A stretch of DNA of 7,828 nucleotides from NCBI GenBank assembly GCA_002937525.1, contig PTKA01000053.1, positions 1 to 7,828 of the forward strand, written 5' to 3'. Position numbers and translations under genes: made by a program. This document shows positions 1-5,555 of this stretch, piece by piece (the stretch's first letter is position 1; each line of letters starts with the position of its first letter). A model generated the notes under the pieces. That model worked only from the letters and a program-made list of their open reading frames with translations, did no database searches and was not told the origin of the DNA. The stretch is from Alphaproteobacteria bacterium MarineAlpha10_Bin3 (GTDB lineage Bacteria; Pseudomonadota; Alphaproteobacteria; UBA8366; GCA-2717185).

Positions 1-687
1 AAATCACGTTATCAAAAGTCCCTCTACTTTTCCCGGGCAAGACCACAATGGTGTAGGATCGGGCCTGGAAAGCTTCCAACCACATGGCCCGCTCACCACC
101 GCCGCCATAACGGTCGAAGCCATCCAGCAAGCCGCTGAGTTCGTCACGGTAGAATACAGTCCCTTGGGATGCGCGGCCATGAGGCGGCCCAAGGCTTCCG
201 GAGTGGTATCGGAGAGACAGAGACGCGGCATGACGGGTTTATCTGGTTGAGCGGCATCCTCGGGGATGTCCGGCGGCGCGGCGCCGTTATCAACAGCGGT
301 CTTTACTTCGCCTTCCCATATGACACGTTTCGCCTTGGCCAATTCTCGCTGCGATTCCCATTGCCGGATTGTCTCTGGATGATCGACGCCTAATTCTGTC
401 TCCAGTTCTCGCAAGAGAGAAAGCGGCGCATCAAGGGCCGGGCTTTTCCCCGACGACGGGTTGCCCACCAAGTTCATCCATATGACGGATGGCTCTGTCC
501 AGCCGGGCCAAGGTGAAACATTGCGGGCGTTGCCAATGAGCGAGGCGCCGGCCGCAAGCAGGCTGCAACCAACATAATCGACAGGCGCAGATGCTACTTC
601 CGCATGTGTCGCGGCCCATGCGCCCCAGAACTCGCCCAATACCTCCAGAGGGAAGGCTGGCGGAGTCTGTCGGCCTTCAGTTAGCAC
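1..687 (-). pseudogene. DUF3987 (YfjI-type) helicase/primase-like gene, frameshifted and partial
   Basis: DUF3987 proteins are usually found on phages, plasmids and integrated elements and are presumed replication helicase/primase subunits. Counting from a GTG at 687, the reading frame shows the usual N-terminal block, then a Walker A-like GNPSSGKS at residues 75-82 after the hydrophobic strand VIWMNLV, a charged helical stretch at about 90-130, and the family block PRLCLSDTTPEALGRLM at 154-170. After HPKG (173-176) this frame turns to nonsense and stops at 4-6. One frame over, from 160 to the left edge, the family continuation is intact: TVFYRDELSGLLDGFDRYGG, then GERAMWLEAFQARSYT. A single missing base in the GGG (minus strand) at 161-163 explains this. 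The gene also runs off the left edge. The coding frame continues upstream of the GTG to 789 without any start codon, so the N-terminus is lost too. It could instead be an intact gene with a sequencing indel. Confidence 0.8.
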
Positions 688-704
688 AGTTAGGTCAGTT
701 AGGT
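678..704. repeat. Three tandem 9-bp repeats, CAGTTAGGT type
   Basis: The units CAGTTAGCA (678-686), CAGTTAGGT (687-695) and CAGTTAGGT (696-704) lie head to tail. On the minus strand they encode the Leu-Thr-rich run DLTDLTVLT in the DUF3987 frame. They span the GTG that would otherwise be called as the start, which suggests a low-complexity interdomain linker rather than an N-terminus. Confidence 0.6.
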
Positions 705-789
705 CCCACGGTTTGAGCTTCCCATATTTCTTCCGGGCGCTGTCTATAAGTCGGACAAGATCAGAAGTATCGTTGGGGTTAGCCGCGGG
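688..789 (-). other. In-frame, start-less upstream extension of the DUF3987 frame
   Basis: Reading back from the GTG at 687, the frame stays open for 34 codons to a TAG at 790-792. It encodes a plausible protein segment (ANPNDTSDLVRLIDSARKKY, then GKLKPWDLTDLT). No ATG, GTG or TTG occurs in frame in this stretch and there is no clear ribosome-binding site before the GTG. I infer that it is a remnant of the linker and upstream domain of a longer DUF3987 protein whose N-terminal half is missing, rather than a true 5' untranslated region. Confidence 0.45.
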
Positions 790-794
790 CTAAC
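778..794. repeat. Perfect 17-bp palindrome with 7-bp arms
   Basis: GTTAGCC-GCG-GGCTAAC is a perfect inverted repeat. The TAG that closes the DUF3987-like frame on the minus strand (790-792) lies inside the right arm. No T-run follows on either strand, so it is not a canonical terminator. It could be an operator, a recombination or insertion scar, or chance. Confidence 0.5.
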
Positions 795-879
795 GTCGAA
801 GTTTGTCGTGCCTTTGCCTGAACTCAGGGTCGTGGAAGACTAAAAGACGGTTGCGTTGGGGGGCTATTCAGGGTCCGGG

Positions 880-892
880 GGCGATTGTCGCC
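880..892 (-). terminator. Weak hairpin downstream of the hydroxylase unit
   Basis: On the minus strand GGCGA-CAA-TCGCC begins 12 bases after the stop of the 56-residue protein. The position suits a transcript end for the DUF6166-hydroxylase unit. The stem is only 5 bp and is followed by C-rich sequence rather than a T-run, so the call is weak. I see no gene from 793 to 903. Confidence 0.25.
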
Positions 893-903
893 GGAACAAC
901 CGG

Positions 904-1074
904 TTAGCGCTGCGGGTCTTTTTCGCCGCCGGCTTCCGGGAAAAGCCAGATCGCGACAATCATCGCCGCAGCGAGCAGTAGCGCGCCCTCGCGTGCTTCG
1001 ATCCCGGCGTAATACGCGGCGCCGCCGGTGCCGGCAACAAGTGCGGATATGATTAATTTGAGGTAGGCCGGCAT
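904..1074 (-). CDS. Small two-helix membrane protein, 56 aa
   Basis: This short frame starts at an ATG (1072-1074) that overlaps the hydroxylase stop in an ATGA arrangement, a typical sign of translational coupling. It encodes 56 residues beginning MPAYLKLIIS and ending EKDPQR. There are two hydrophobic segments, about residues 5-23 and 30-46, joined by the short polar hinge GIEARE, and then a charged tail. That pattern predicts a hairpin inner-membrane protein. No family is recognised. The overlap and shared direction imply co-translation with the hydroxylase, perhaps as a subunit or stabiliser, but that role is inference only. Confidence 0.7.
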   Translation of the reverse strand: MPAYLKLIISALVAGTGGAAYYAGIEAREGALLLAAAMIVAIWLFPEAGGEKDPQR

Positions 1075-1844
1075 CAGTCGGCGCCGATCGGGTGCGCCGC
1101 CGCCTGGATCGGCGTCTTGGGCTGTCCGCGCAAATTCGTCTTCAGATGTTTTGTGCTGTAACCGTTGAAGAGGTGGCCGAACAGTCCGCGGTCGAGATCG
1201 GATGTACCGAACAGCCAGTCCGCAATCGGAAATGTGAGGTTCATGTTGACTTCCATCATCAGGCGCGAATTGTGATGAGCCGTGTGATGGCGGCGTAGCG
1301 TATTCACGAACGGGCAGTACCGAACGAACCAGTTTTCATCGACATGGCAGCAGAAATGCATGAATTCGTAAACAATATACATGCCCGTGGTCGAACACAT
1401 CAGCAGCCAGCCGACATTGGGTGAAATCAGGAAGCCCAGCACCAGCCCGCCGGGCGCTGACATAAGAATGAATACGACCAGGGCGTAGGGCGGAAAAAAC
1501 GTAACGCGCCAATCGCCGTGATCGCGAAACCGCATTTCACTGTCGGAAAAGAACTGATGGTGGTTCAAGGTATGGCGAATGTAGATCGGGCGCAGGCCGC
1601 GAATCTGGATTGGCCGGTGCATGATATGGGTGTGCAAAAACCACTCGAACATATTGCAAAGCAGGACAACGGTGGGAATCGTCAGCCATTCCCACCAGCG
1701 CATGGCGGCGATGTTCTGGATATAGATATACAATGCGCCGATCCCGATGCCGTAAATTACCAAGACATGAAAGAAACCGTTGTACCAACCGTCGATCCGC
1801 GACCGGTACTGGTTGCGGAAATTTTTCTGCCGTTCGCTCATCAT
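1074..1844 (-). CDS. Sterol desaturase / fatty acid hydroxylase family protein
   Basis: This is a 256-residue integral membrane di-iron oxygenase of the fatty acid hydroxylase superfamily, which uses O2 and electrons to hydroxylate or desaturate lipid chains, sterols or carotenoids. The histidine clusters are all present: HTHIMH (71-76), HTLNHH (91-96), HFCCH (163-167) and HHTAHH (186-191). Hydrophobic segments lie at about 24-42, 53-70, 116-140 and 142-160, which puts the clusters on one membrane face as expected. Length is normal for short bacterial members. The ATG at 1842-1844 lies 4 bases after the DUF6166 stop; a second ATG follows directly. The Shine-Dalgarno signal is weak (GGGA), consistent with coupling to the upstream gene. 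The substrate cannot be deduced. Aromatic- and His-rich motifs and an intact core argue for an active enzyme. Confidence 0.88.
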   Translation of the reverse strand: MMSERQKNFRNQYRSRIDGWYNGFFHVLVIYGIGIGALYIYIQNIAAMRWWEWLTIPTVVLLCNMFEWFLHTHIMHRPIQIRGLRPIYIRHTLNHHQFFSDSEMRFRDHGDWRVTFFPPYALVVFILMSAPGGLVLGFLISPNVGWLLMCSTTGMYIVYEFMHFCCHVDENWFVRYCPFVNTLRRHHTAHHNSRLMMEVNMNLTFPIADWLFGTSDLDRGLFGHLFNGYSTKHLKTNLRGQPKTPIQAAAHPIGAD

Positions 1845-1848
1845 CGCG

Positions 1849-2145
1849 CTATTTCCCTATTTTCGCCAAGGCGTCGTCGATTTCCGGACCGGTCAGCGTC
1901 CAGTCATTGTCGAAATTGGCGATTATGAGGCGCATGAAACCGTCGCATTGGGCCAGTGCCGCCTGATCGTCGCCAAGTTGGCGCGCCAATATCGCCAGTG
2001 CCAATTGCGCCGGTTCGACCCCTTCATAAGTCCACTCGAATCCCCGATCGGTGAACTGTTTCAGATCCGTGCGGGGATCCAACGGTTCCCCATCAGCCAA
2101 CACTTCAAGCCCATCAATCGTTCGCGCGCCTGTAAAAACGACCAT
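1849..2145 (-). CDS. DUF6166 domain protein
   Basis: This 98-residue soluble protein matches my recollection of the DUF6166 family along its full length. The blocks are PLDPRTDL (21-28), GFEWTYEG (35-42), PAQLALAILA (45-54) and WTLTGPEI (82-89). The function of the family is unknown. There is no signal peptide or membrane segment. The ATG at 2143-2145 has a GGGTG five bases upstream. It is the first gene of the tight unit with the hydroxylase and the small membrane protein, with 4 bp before the next start. It has its own candidate promoter in the 75-bp gap behind the quinone oxidoreductase. The proximity suggests a shared role or regulation but does not reveal function. Confidence 0.8.
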   Translation of the reverse strand: MVVFTGARTIDGLEVLADGEPLDPRTDLKQFTDRGFEWTYEGVEPAQLALAILARQLGDDQAALAQCDGFMRLIIANFDNDWTLTGPEIDDALAKIGK

Positions 2146-2155
2146 GTTTCACCCT

Positions 2156-2173
2156 GATATATCTTTGATATAT
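2156..2173. repeat. Twin GATATATC half-palindromes, possible operator
   Basis: GATATATC (2156-2163), itself a palindrome, is followed after TTT by GATATAT (2167-2173). The pair directly abuts and slightly overlaps the TATAAT element on the minus strand and ends 10 bases before the DUF6166 ATG. A repressor binding here would cover the transcription start. This is inference from layout only. Confidence 0.35.
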
Positions 2174-2198
2174 TATAATCGGGCGTTGCCGAAGTAAA
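2172..2198 (-). promoter_or_regulatory. Candidate sigma-70-type promoter of the DUF6166 unit
   Basis: On the minus strand a perfect TATAAT (2172-2177) is preceded by TTTACT (2193-2198). The spacer is 15 bp, shorter than the usual 17. The AT-rich patch is conspicuous in a GC-rich background and lies about 27 bases upstream of the DUF6166 start. The -10 match is strong; the -35 is tentative. Confidence 0.45.
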
Positions 2199-2220
2199 CC
2201 GAATTCAGGGCGGCCAGCAC

Positions 2221-3198
2221 CTAGGCGTCGCGCGTCAGGACGACTTTGCCTATCGCTTTGCGGTCGGCAATCGTTGCCATGGCATTGCCAATTTGATCGA
2301 ACGGAAAGCGGTGCGAAATATGGGTGCGGAGTTTGCCGGCATCGGCCCAGTCCAACAGCCTTGCCATATTGGCCAAGGCTGCTTGCGGCCGGGCGCGGCT
2401 GAACGCGCCGACCCGGATGCCGACCGCCGAGGCACATTTGATGAGCAGGAGGTTGGTGCGCGCTTGCGCCGGTCGCCCGCCGGTAAAGCCGACGATGATC
2501 AACCGCGCGCCCATATTGATGCAGCGCATCGCTTCATCGAAGACATCGCCGCCGACCGGATCGAACACCACATCGGCGCCGCGCCCGTCGGTCGCCGCCT
2601 TAACCCGGCTGCGGAACCCGTCGGTATAGTCGATAAGATGGTCTGCGCCATACGATTTGGCCACGGCCAGTTTTTCAGCGCTGCCGGCGGCCGCGATTAC
2701 GGTTGCACCGAGTTGCTTGGCGACCTGTACCGCCGCCAGCCCCATGCCGCCGCCGGCGCCCAGGATGAGCGCGGTTTCGCCAGCCTGCAGATTGCCGCCC
2801 TGGACAAGGCCGTGATAGGCGGTCGTGAACCCGGCGCGGAACCCGGCGGCTTCCTCGAAGGACATGGCGTCGGGAATTGGCTGCATGCTGGACGGGTGTA
2901 GTGCCGCCGCTTCCACGAACGCGCCGGGCCGGTGCGCCGTCATGACCCGGTCGCCGATGGCGAAACCGGTGACGTTTGCCCCGATCGCGCTTACGACGCC
3001 TGCCGCCTCGGTGCCGGGAACAAAAGGCAGGTCGGGCCGAAGCTGGTAGGTGCCGCCGACCATGATGACATCGACATAGTTGACGCCCCAGGCCCGCAAC
3101 TCGACCAGAACTTCATCCGGGCCCGCTTCGGGGGGCGGGCGCTCCTCGACGGCAAGATCGCGAAACGATCCGAACCGGTGGCAGACAATCGCTTTCAT
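2221..3198 (-). CDS. NADPH:quinone oxidoreductase family protein (zinc-free MDR)
   Basis: This 325-residue cytosolic member of the medium-chain dehydrogenase/reductase superfamily reduces quinones or activated alkenes with NADPH. The N-terminal GroES-like domain has GVNYVDV (38-44) and PGTEAAGVV (61-69). It lacks the catalytic-zinc Cys/His ligands of alcohol dehydrogenases. The Rossmann domain carries LGAGGGMGLAAVQVAK (146-161) for the dinucleotide, followed by GADVVFDPVGG (207-217) and the closing segment GKVVLT. Length is typical of Qor and of acryloyl-CoA reductase-like relatives, so a role on an enoyl-CoA is possible given a crotonase nearby. The ATG at 3196-3198 has no Shine-Dalgarno sequence. 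The CMD gene ends 55 bp upstream in the same direction. Confidence 0.9.
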   Translation of the reverse strand: MKAIVCHRFGSFRDLAVEERPPPEAGPDEVLVELRAWGVNYVDVIMVGGTYQLRPDLPFVPGTEAAGVVSAIGANVTGFAIGDRVMTAHRPGAFVEAAALHPSSMQPIPDAMSFEEAAGFRAGFTTAYHGLVQGGNLQAGETALILGAGGGMGLAAVQVAKQLGATVIAAAGSAEKLAVAKSYGADHLIDYTDGFRSRVKAATDGRGADVVFDPVGGDVFDEAMRCINMGARLIIVGFTGGRPAQARTNLLLIKCASAVGIRVGAFSRARPQAALANMARLLDWADAGKLRTHISHRFPFDQIGNAMATIADRKAIGKVVLTRDA

Positions 3199-3204
3199 GC
3201 GCTA

Positions 3205-3210
3205 AATATA
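3205..3210 (-). promoter_or_regulatory. Possible -10 element of a leaderless quinone oxidoreductase transcript
   Basis: On the minus strand TATATT ends six bases before the ATG. A transcript driven from it would begin at or next to the A of the start codon, which agrees with the absence of a Shine-Dalgarno sequence. No convincing -35 hexamer is visible, so this is tentative. Confidence 0.3.
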
Positions 3211-3253
3211 CTGGTTATTTTCCGCCCGCAATGCGGCATCGATCGCAGCCTTG

Positions 3254-3793
3254 TTATGGCTTTATCAGGGATTCTACCCGCGCACGGCTTTCCGGGTCTA
3301 TACCCAACGTGACGAGGAACTTCGACGTCATGATGTAGAAGCCGATCGCCAACTGAAGTTCGACCAGCGCCGCCGGTGACAGGTGACGCGCGACGGCGTC
3401 GAACACGCAATCGGAAACCCGTTCATTGCGCACTGTCTCGTCGGTATAGCGCAGGATATCTTGCTCGATCTTGCTGAAGACAGGGGACGCGGCGCCGCGC
3501 GATAACGCTGTGATTTTCTCTTCGGCGACCCCGGCTTTGCGGGCTAACTGCTCATGCGCGACAATCTCATAGGCGGCGTTGCACAATATTCCGGTTCGCG
3601 TGATAGCGATTTCGCGTAATTGCGGGTCCAGTTCACCCTTGAACAATATCGCATTCCCCATGCGCGCATAGGTTTCGAAATGGGATTGCGAATGGGCCAG
3701 CATGCGAAATATGTTCATGTGATCCAACTTGCCCAGCAGATCGTTGACCCGCTCGCTGGCCCGTGCCGGGTCTGCATAGTCAATACGCGCCAT
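3254..3793 (-). CDS. Carboxymuconolactone decarboxylase / AhpD-like family protein
   Basis: This 179-residue all-helical protein belongs to the CMD/AhpD-like superfamily, whose members are peroxiredoxin-recycling reductases or lactone decarboxylases. The core motif reads ELDPQLREIAITRTGILCNA and then AYEIVAH, with E61, C71, Y75, E76 and H80. The second cysteine of the AhpD CxxC pair is missing (C-N-A-A), so a disulfide redox cycle is unlikely. I choose the ATG at 3791-3793 because GGAG stands 9 bases upstream. A longer in-frame reading to 3925 would overlap the divergent amidase start and has no such site. A conserved second half, LSPAALVELQLAIGFYIMTS (139-158), is typical of the family. It probably shares a transcript with the downstream quinone oxidoreductase. 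Confidence 0.85.
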   Translation of the reverse strand: MARIDYADPARASERVNDLLGKLDHMNIFRMLAHSQSHFETYARMGNAILFKGELDPQLREIAITRTGILCNAAYEIVAHEQLARKAGVAEEKITALSRGAASPVFSKIEQDILRYTDETVRNERVSDCVFDAVARHLSPAALVELQLAIGFYIMTSKFLVTLGIDPESRARVESLIKP

Positions 3794-3866
3794 TGAGAGT
3801 GGCTCCTTTAAAATTGTCCCCTGTGCCAGTATAGGCCGCACCGTAATTTCGAGCGAGGAAGACGCC
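3794..3866. promoter_or_regulatory. Divergent intergenic region between CMD and amidase genes
   Basis: This 73-bp gap must hold the start signals of both directions. For the plus strand, TTAAAA (about 3808) and TATAGG, 16 bp apart, are a plausible promoter. GAGGAA (3855-3860), six bases before the ATG, is a good amidase ribosome-binding site. For the minus strand, GGAG before the CMD start is clear but no convincing promoter hexamers are seen. No operator-like repeat is evident. Confidence 0.4.
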
Positions 3867-5501
3867 ATGTCCAACGAATTGCATTTTCTTTCGATCGCGG
3901 CGGCGGCGCGCCAACTCGAAGCCAAATCGCTGTCGCCGGTCGAACTGGTCGAAGCCTTGCTGGTGCGGATCGAGGCGCTCGACCCGCAACTCGACGCGTT
4001 CGTGACCCTGCTGGGCGAACGGGCGCTGGACGCGGCGCGCGACGCGCAAACGGAGATCGCCGCCGGGCGCTATCGGGGGCCGTTGCACGGCATTCCGTTC
4101 GGATTGAAGGATATCTACAACACGGCCGGGATCGCTACGACCGGGCATTCGCGCACCGCGATGGATCATGTGCCCAAGAACGATGCGACCACGACCGCAA
4201 GGTTGTTCGCCGCCGGCGGCATCCTGATGGGCAAGATGGCGACCCATGAATTCGCCCATGGCGGTCCGTCCTTCGATCTGCCCTGGCCGCCGGCGCGCAA
4301 TCCGTGGAACCGCGAACATCAGACCGGAGGATCGAGCAGTGGTTCGGGCGCCGGGGTTGCGGCCGGATTTATTCTCGGCGCGATGGGGTCGGACACCGGC
4401 GGTTCGATCCGCAACCCGGCGGCGTTATGCGGAATCGTCGGTTTCAAGCCGAGCTACGGGCTGGTCAGCCGCGCCGGCGTCATGCCCAATTCCTATAGTT
4501 TCGACCATTGCGGCCCGATGACCTGGACGGTGGAAGACAGCGCCATCATGTTGCAGGTATTGGCCGGCCACGACCCGATGGACCCGGCCAGCGCCGATGT
4601 CGCGATCCCCGATTACTGGGCGGCGATGACCGGCGATATACGCGGCCTTCGGATCGGAATCGTGCGGCATTTCTGGGAAGAGGATGCGCCGGCCAACGTA
4701 GAGGTTTGCGCCGCGATGGACGCATCCATCGACGTGTTTCGCCAATTGGGCGCGGTTTGCGGGGATGTCCGCCTGGCGCCGATGCAGGAATATTACGACG
4801 CCAAGGTCGTCATCGCGGAATCGGAGCTGTTTTCGGTTCACCGTCAGGCGCTTTATGCCAATCCGGGCGATTTCGGCGGCGATTTCCTCGCCCGCATACT
4901 GCCTGCCTGTCTGTTCAGCGGCGCCGATTATGTCGAGGCGCAACGCCGCCGCCGCATCCTGCTGACCGCCATGAACGATATCTACGCCGGTTTCGATGTG
5001 CTGGTCACCGCCGGCCCGTATGGTCCAGCCCCCCGGCTCGATGCGCACAGCACGATTTCGTTCTGGCGTGGGGCGAGCATTGCCACGCCTTTCGATGTTA
5101 CCGGCGGGCCGGCGCTGGCGCAGTGCAACGGATTTTCCAAATCCGGGTTGCCGCTGTCGCTGCAAGTCGTCGGCCGGCCGTTCGACGAAACAACCGTATT
5201 GCGGGTCGCCGACGCGTATGAAAAAGCGACGGCGTGGCGAGACCGCCGCCCGGACCTCGCCGCTGGCCCGGCGCCTGACCGCCCCGCACCCCATGCCCCG
5301 CCGACACCGGCGGTAACCCTCGATGCCGCCACGCAATCGCTGGCCGAGGGGATGGCCGTGCAAGCCGGGCTGCGCTTGAACGATAGCCAGCTTGCCTTCT
5401 TGTATGAAGCGGCACCCGATACGTTCGCCATGGCGGCCCGCCTGCGTCAGCCGCTGACCTGGTGGGATGAACCGGCGAATACCTTCCGGTTCCCGGCTTG
5501 A
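3867..5501 (+). CDS. Amidase-signature hydrolase with C-terminal AtzG/DUF4089-like domain
   Basis: This 544-residue amidase-signature enzyme hydrolyses an amide or carbamoyl bond. The Ser-cisSer-Lys triad is complete: K81 in PFGLKD (77-82), S156 in GGSSSGSGAGVA (154-165) and S180 in GSDTGGS (174-180), followed by the family block GIVGFKPSYGLVSRAGV. The catalytic domain runs to about residue 464. A Pro/Ala-rich linker (about 465-483) then leads to an extra 61-residue helical tail whose end, AARLRQPLTWWDEPANTFRF, resembles AtzG/DUF4089 proteins. In the cyanuric acid pathway AtzG is a separate small partner of the amidase AtzE. Overall resemblance is to the AtzE/GatA-like group, but cyanurate or biuret use is not shown. 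The start ATG has GAGGAA at good spacing. It is divergent from the CMD gene and the first gene of a plus-strand unit with the crotonase. Confidence 0.9.
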   Translation: MSNELHFLSIAAAARQLEAKSLSPVELVEALLVRIEALDPQLDAFVTLLGERALDAARDAQTEIAAGRYRGPLHGIPFGLKDIYNTAGIATTGHSRTAMDHVPKNDATTTARLFAAGGILMGKMATHEFAHGGPSFDLPWPPARNPWNREHQTGGSSSGSGAGVAAGFILGAMGSDTGGSIRNPAALCGIVGFKPSYGLVSRAGVMPNSYSFDHCGPMTWTVEDSAIMLQVLAGHDPMDPASADVAIPDYWAAMTGDIRGLRIGIVRHFWEEDAPANVEVCAAMDASIDVFRQLGAVCGDVRLAPMQEYYDAKVVIAESELFSVHRQALYANPGDFGGDFLARILPACLFSGADYVEAQRRRRILLTAMNDIYAGFDVLVTAGPYGPAPRLDAHSTISFWRGASIATPFDVTGGPALAQCNGFSKSGLPLSLQVVGRPFDETTVLRVADAYEKATAWRDRRPDLAAGPAPDRPAPHAPPTPAVTLDAATQSLAEGMAVQAGLRLNDSQLAFLYEAAPDTFAMAARLRQPLTWWDEPANTFRFPA

Positions 5502-5515
5502 CAGATTAAATTGCC

Positions 5516-5541
5516 GTATGCCTTTAATTCAAAGGCCATAC
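5516..5541 (+). promoter_or_regulatory. Intergenic stem-loop just before the crotonase ribosome-binding site
   Basis: GTATGCCTTT (5516-5525), loop AATTC and AAAGGCCATAC (5531-5541) form a 10-bp stem with one bulged C. The hairpin ends one base before AGGGGAGG of the downstream gene. With no T-run it is not a classic terminator. It may tune expression or mRNA processing between amidase and crotonase. Confidence 0.4.
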
Positions 5542-5555
5542 AGGGGAGGAATAGC

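Noticed and set aside
793..903. Open stretch on the minus strand reading LLVFHDPEFRQRHDKLRR
   Set aside because: Only about 24 codons between stops with no start codon. I do not recognise it and cannot support a gene.
3794..3925. N-terminal extension of the CMD protein to 3925
   Set aside because: It would overlap the divergent amidase start and lacks family similarity. The ATG at 3793 has a proper GGAG.
4425..5363. 312-residue minus-strand frame inside the amidase gene
   Set aside because: It is a shadow of the amidase, whose triad and full family pattern are intact on the plus strand. The shadow is Arg/Gly-rich and has no recognisable domain.
5511..5555. TTG start for the crotonase at 5511
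   Set aside because: It adds 15 residues unlike the family and sits in the hairpin. The GTG at 5556 has a strong Shine-Dalgarno and gives the normal N-terminus.
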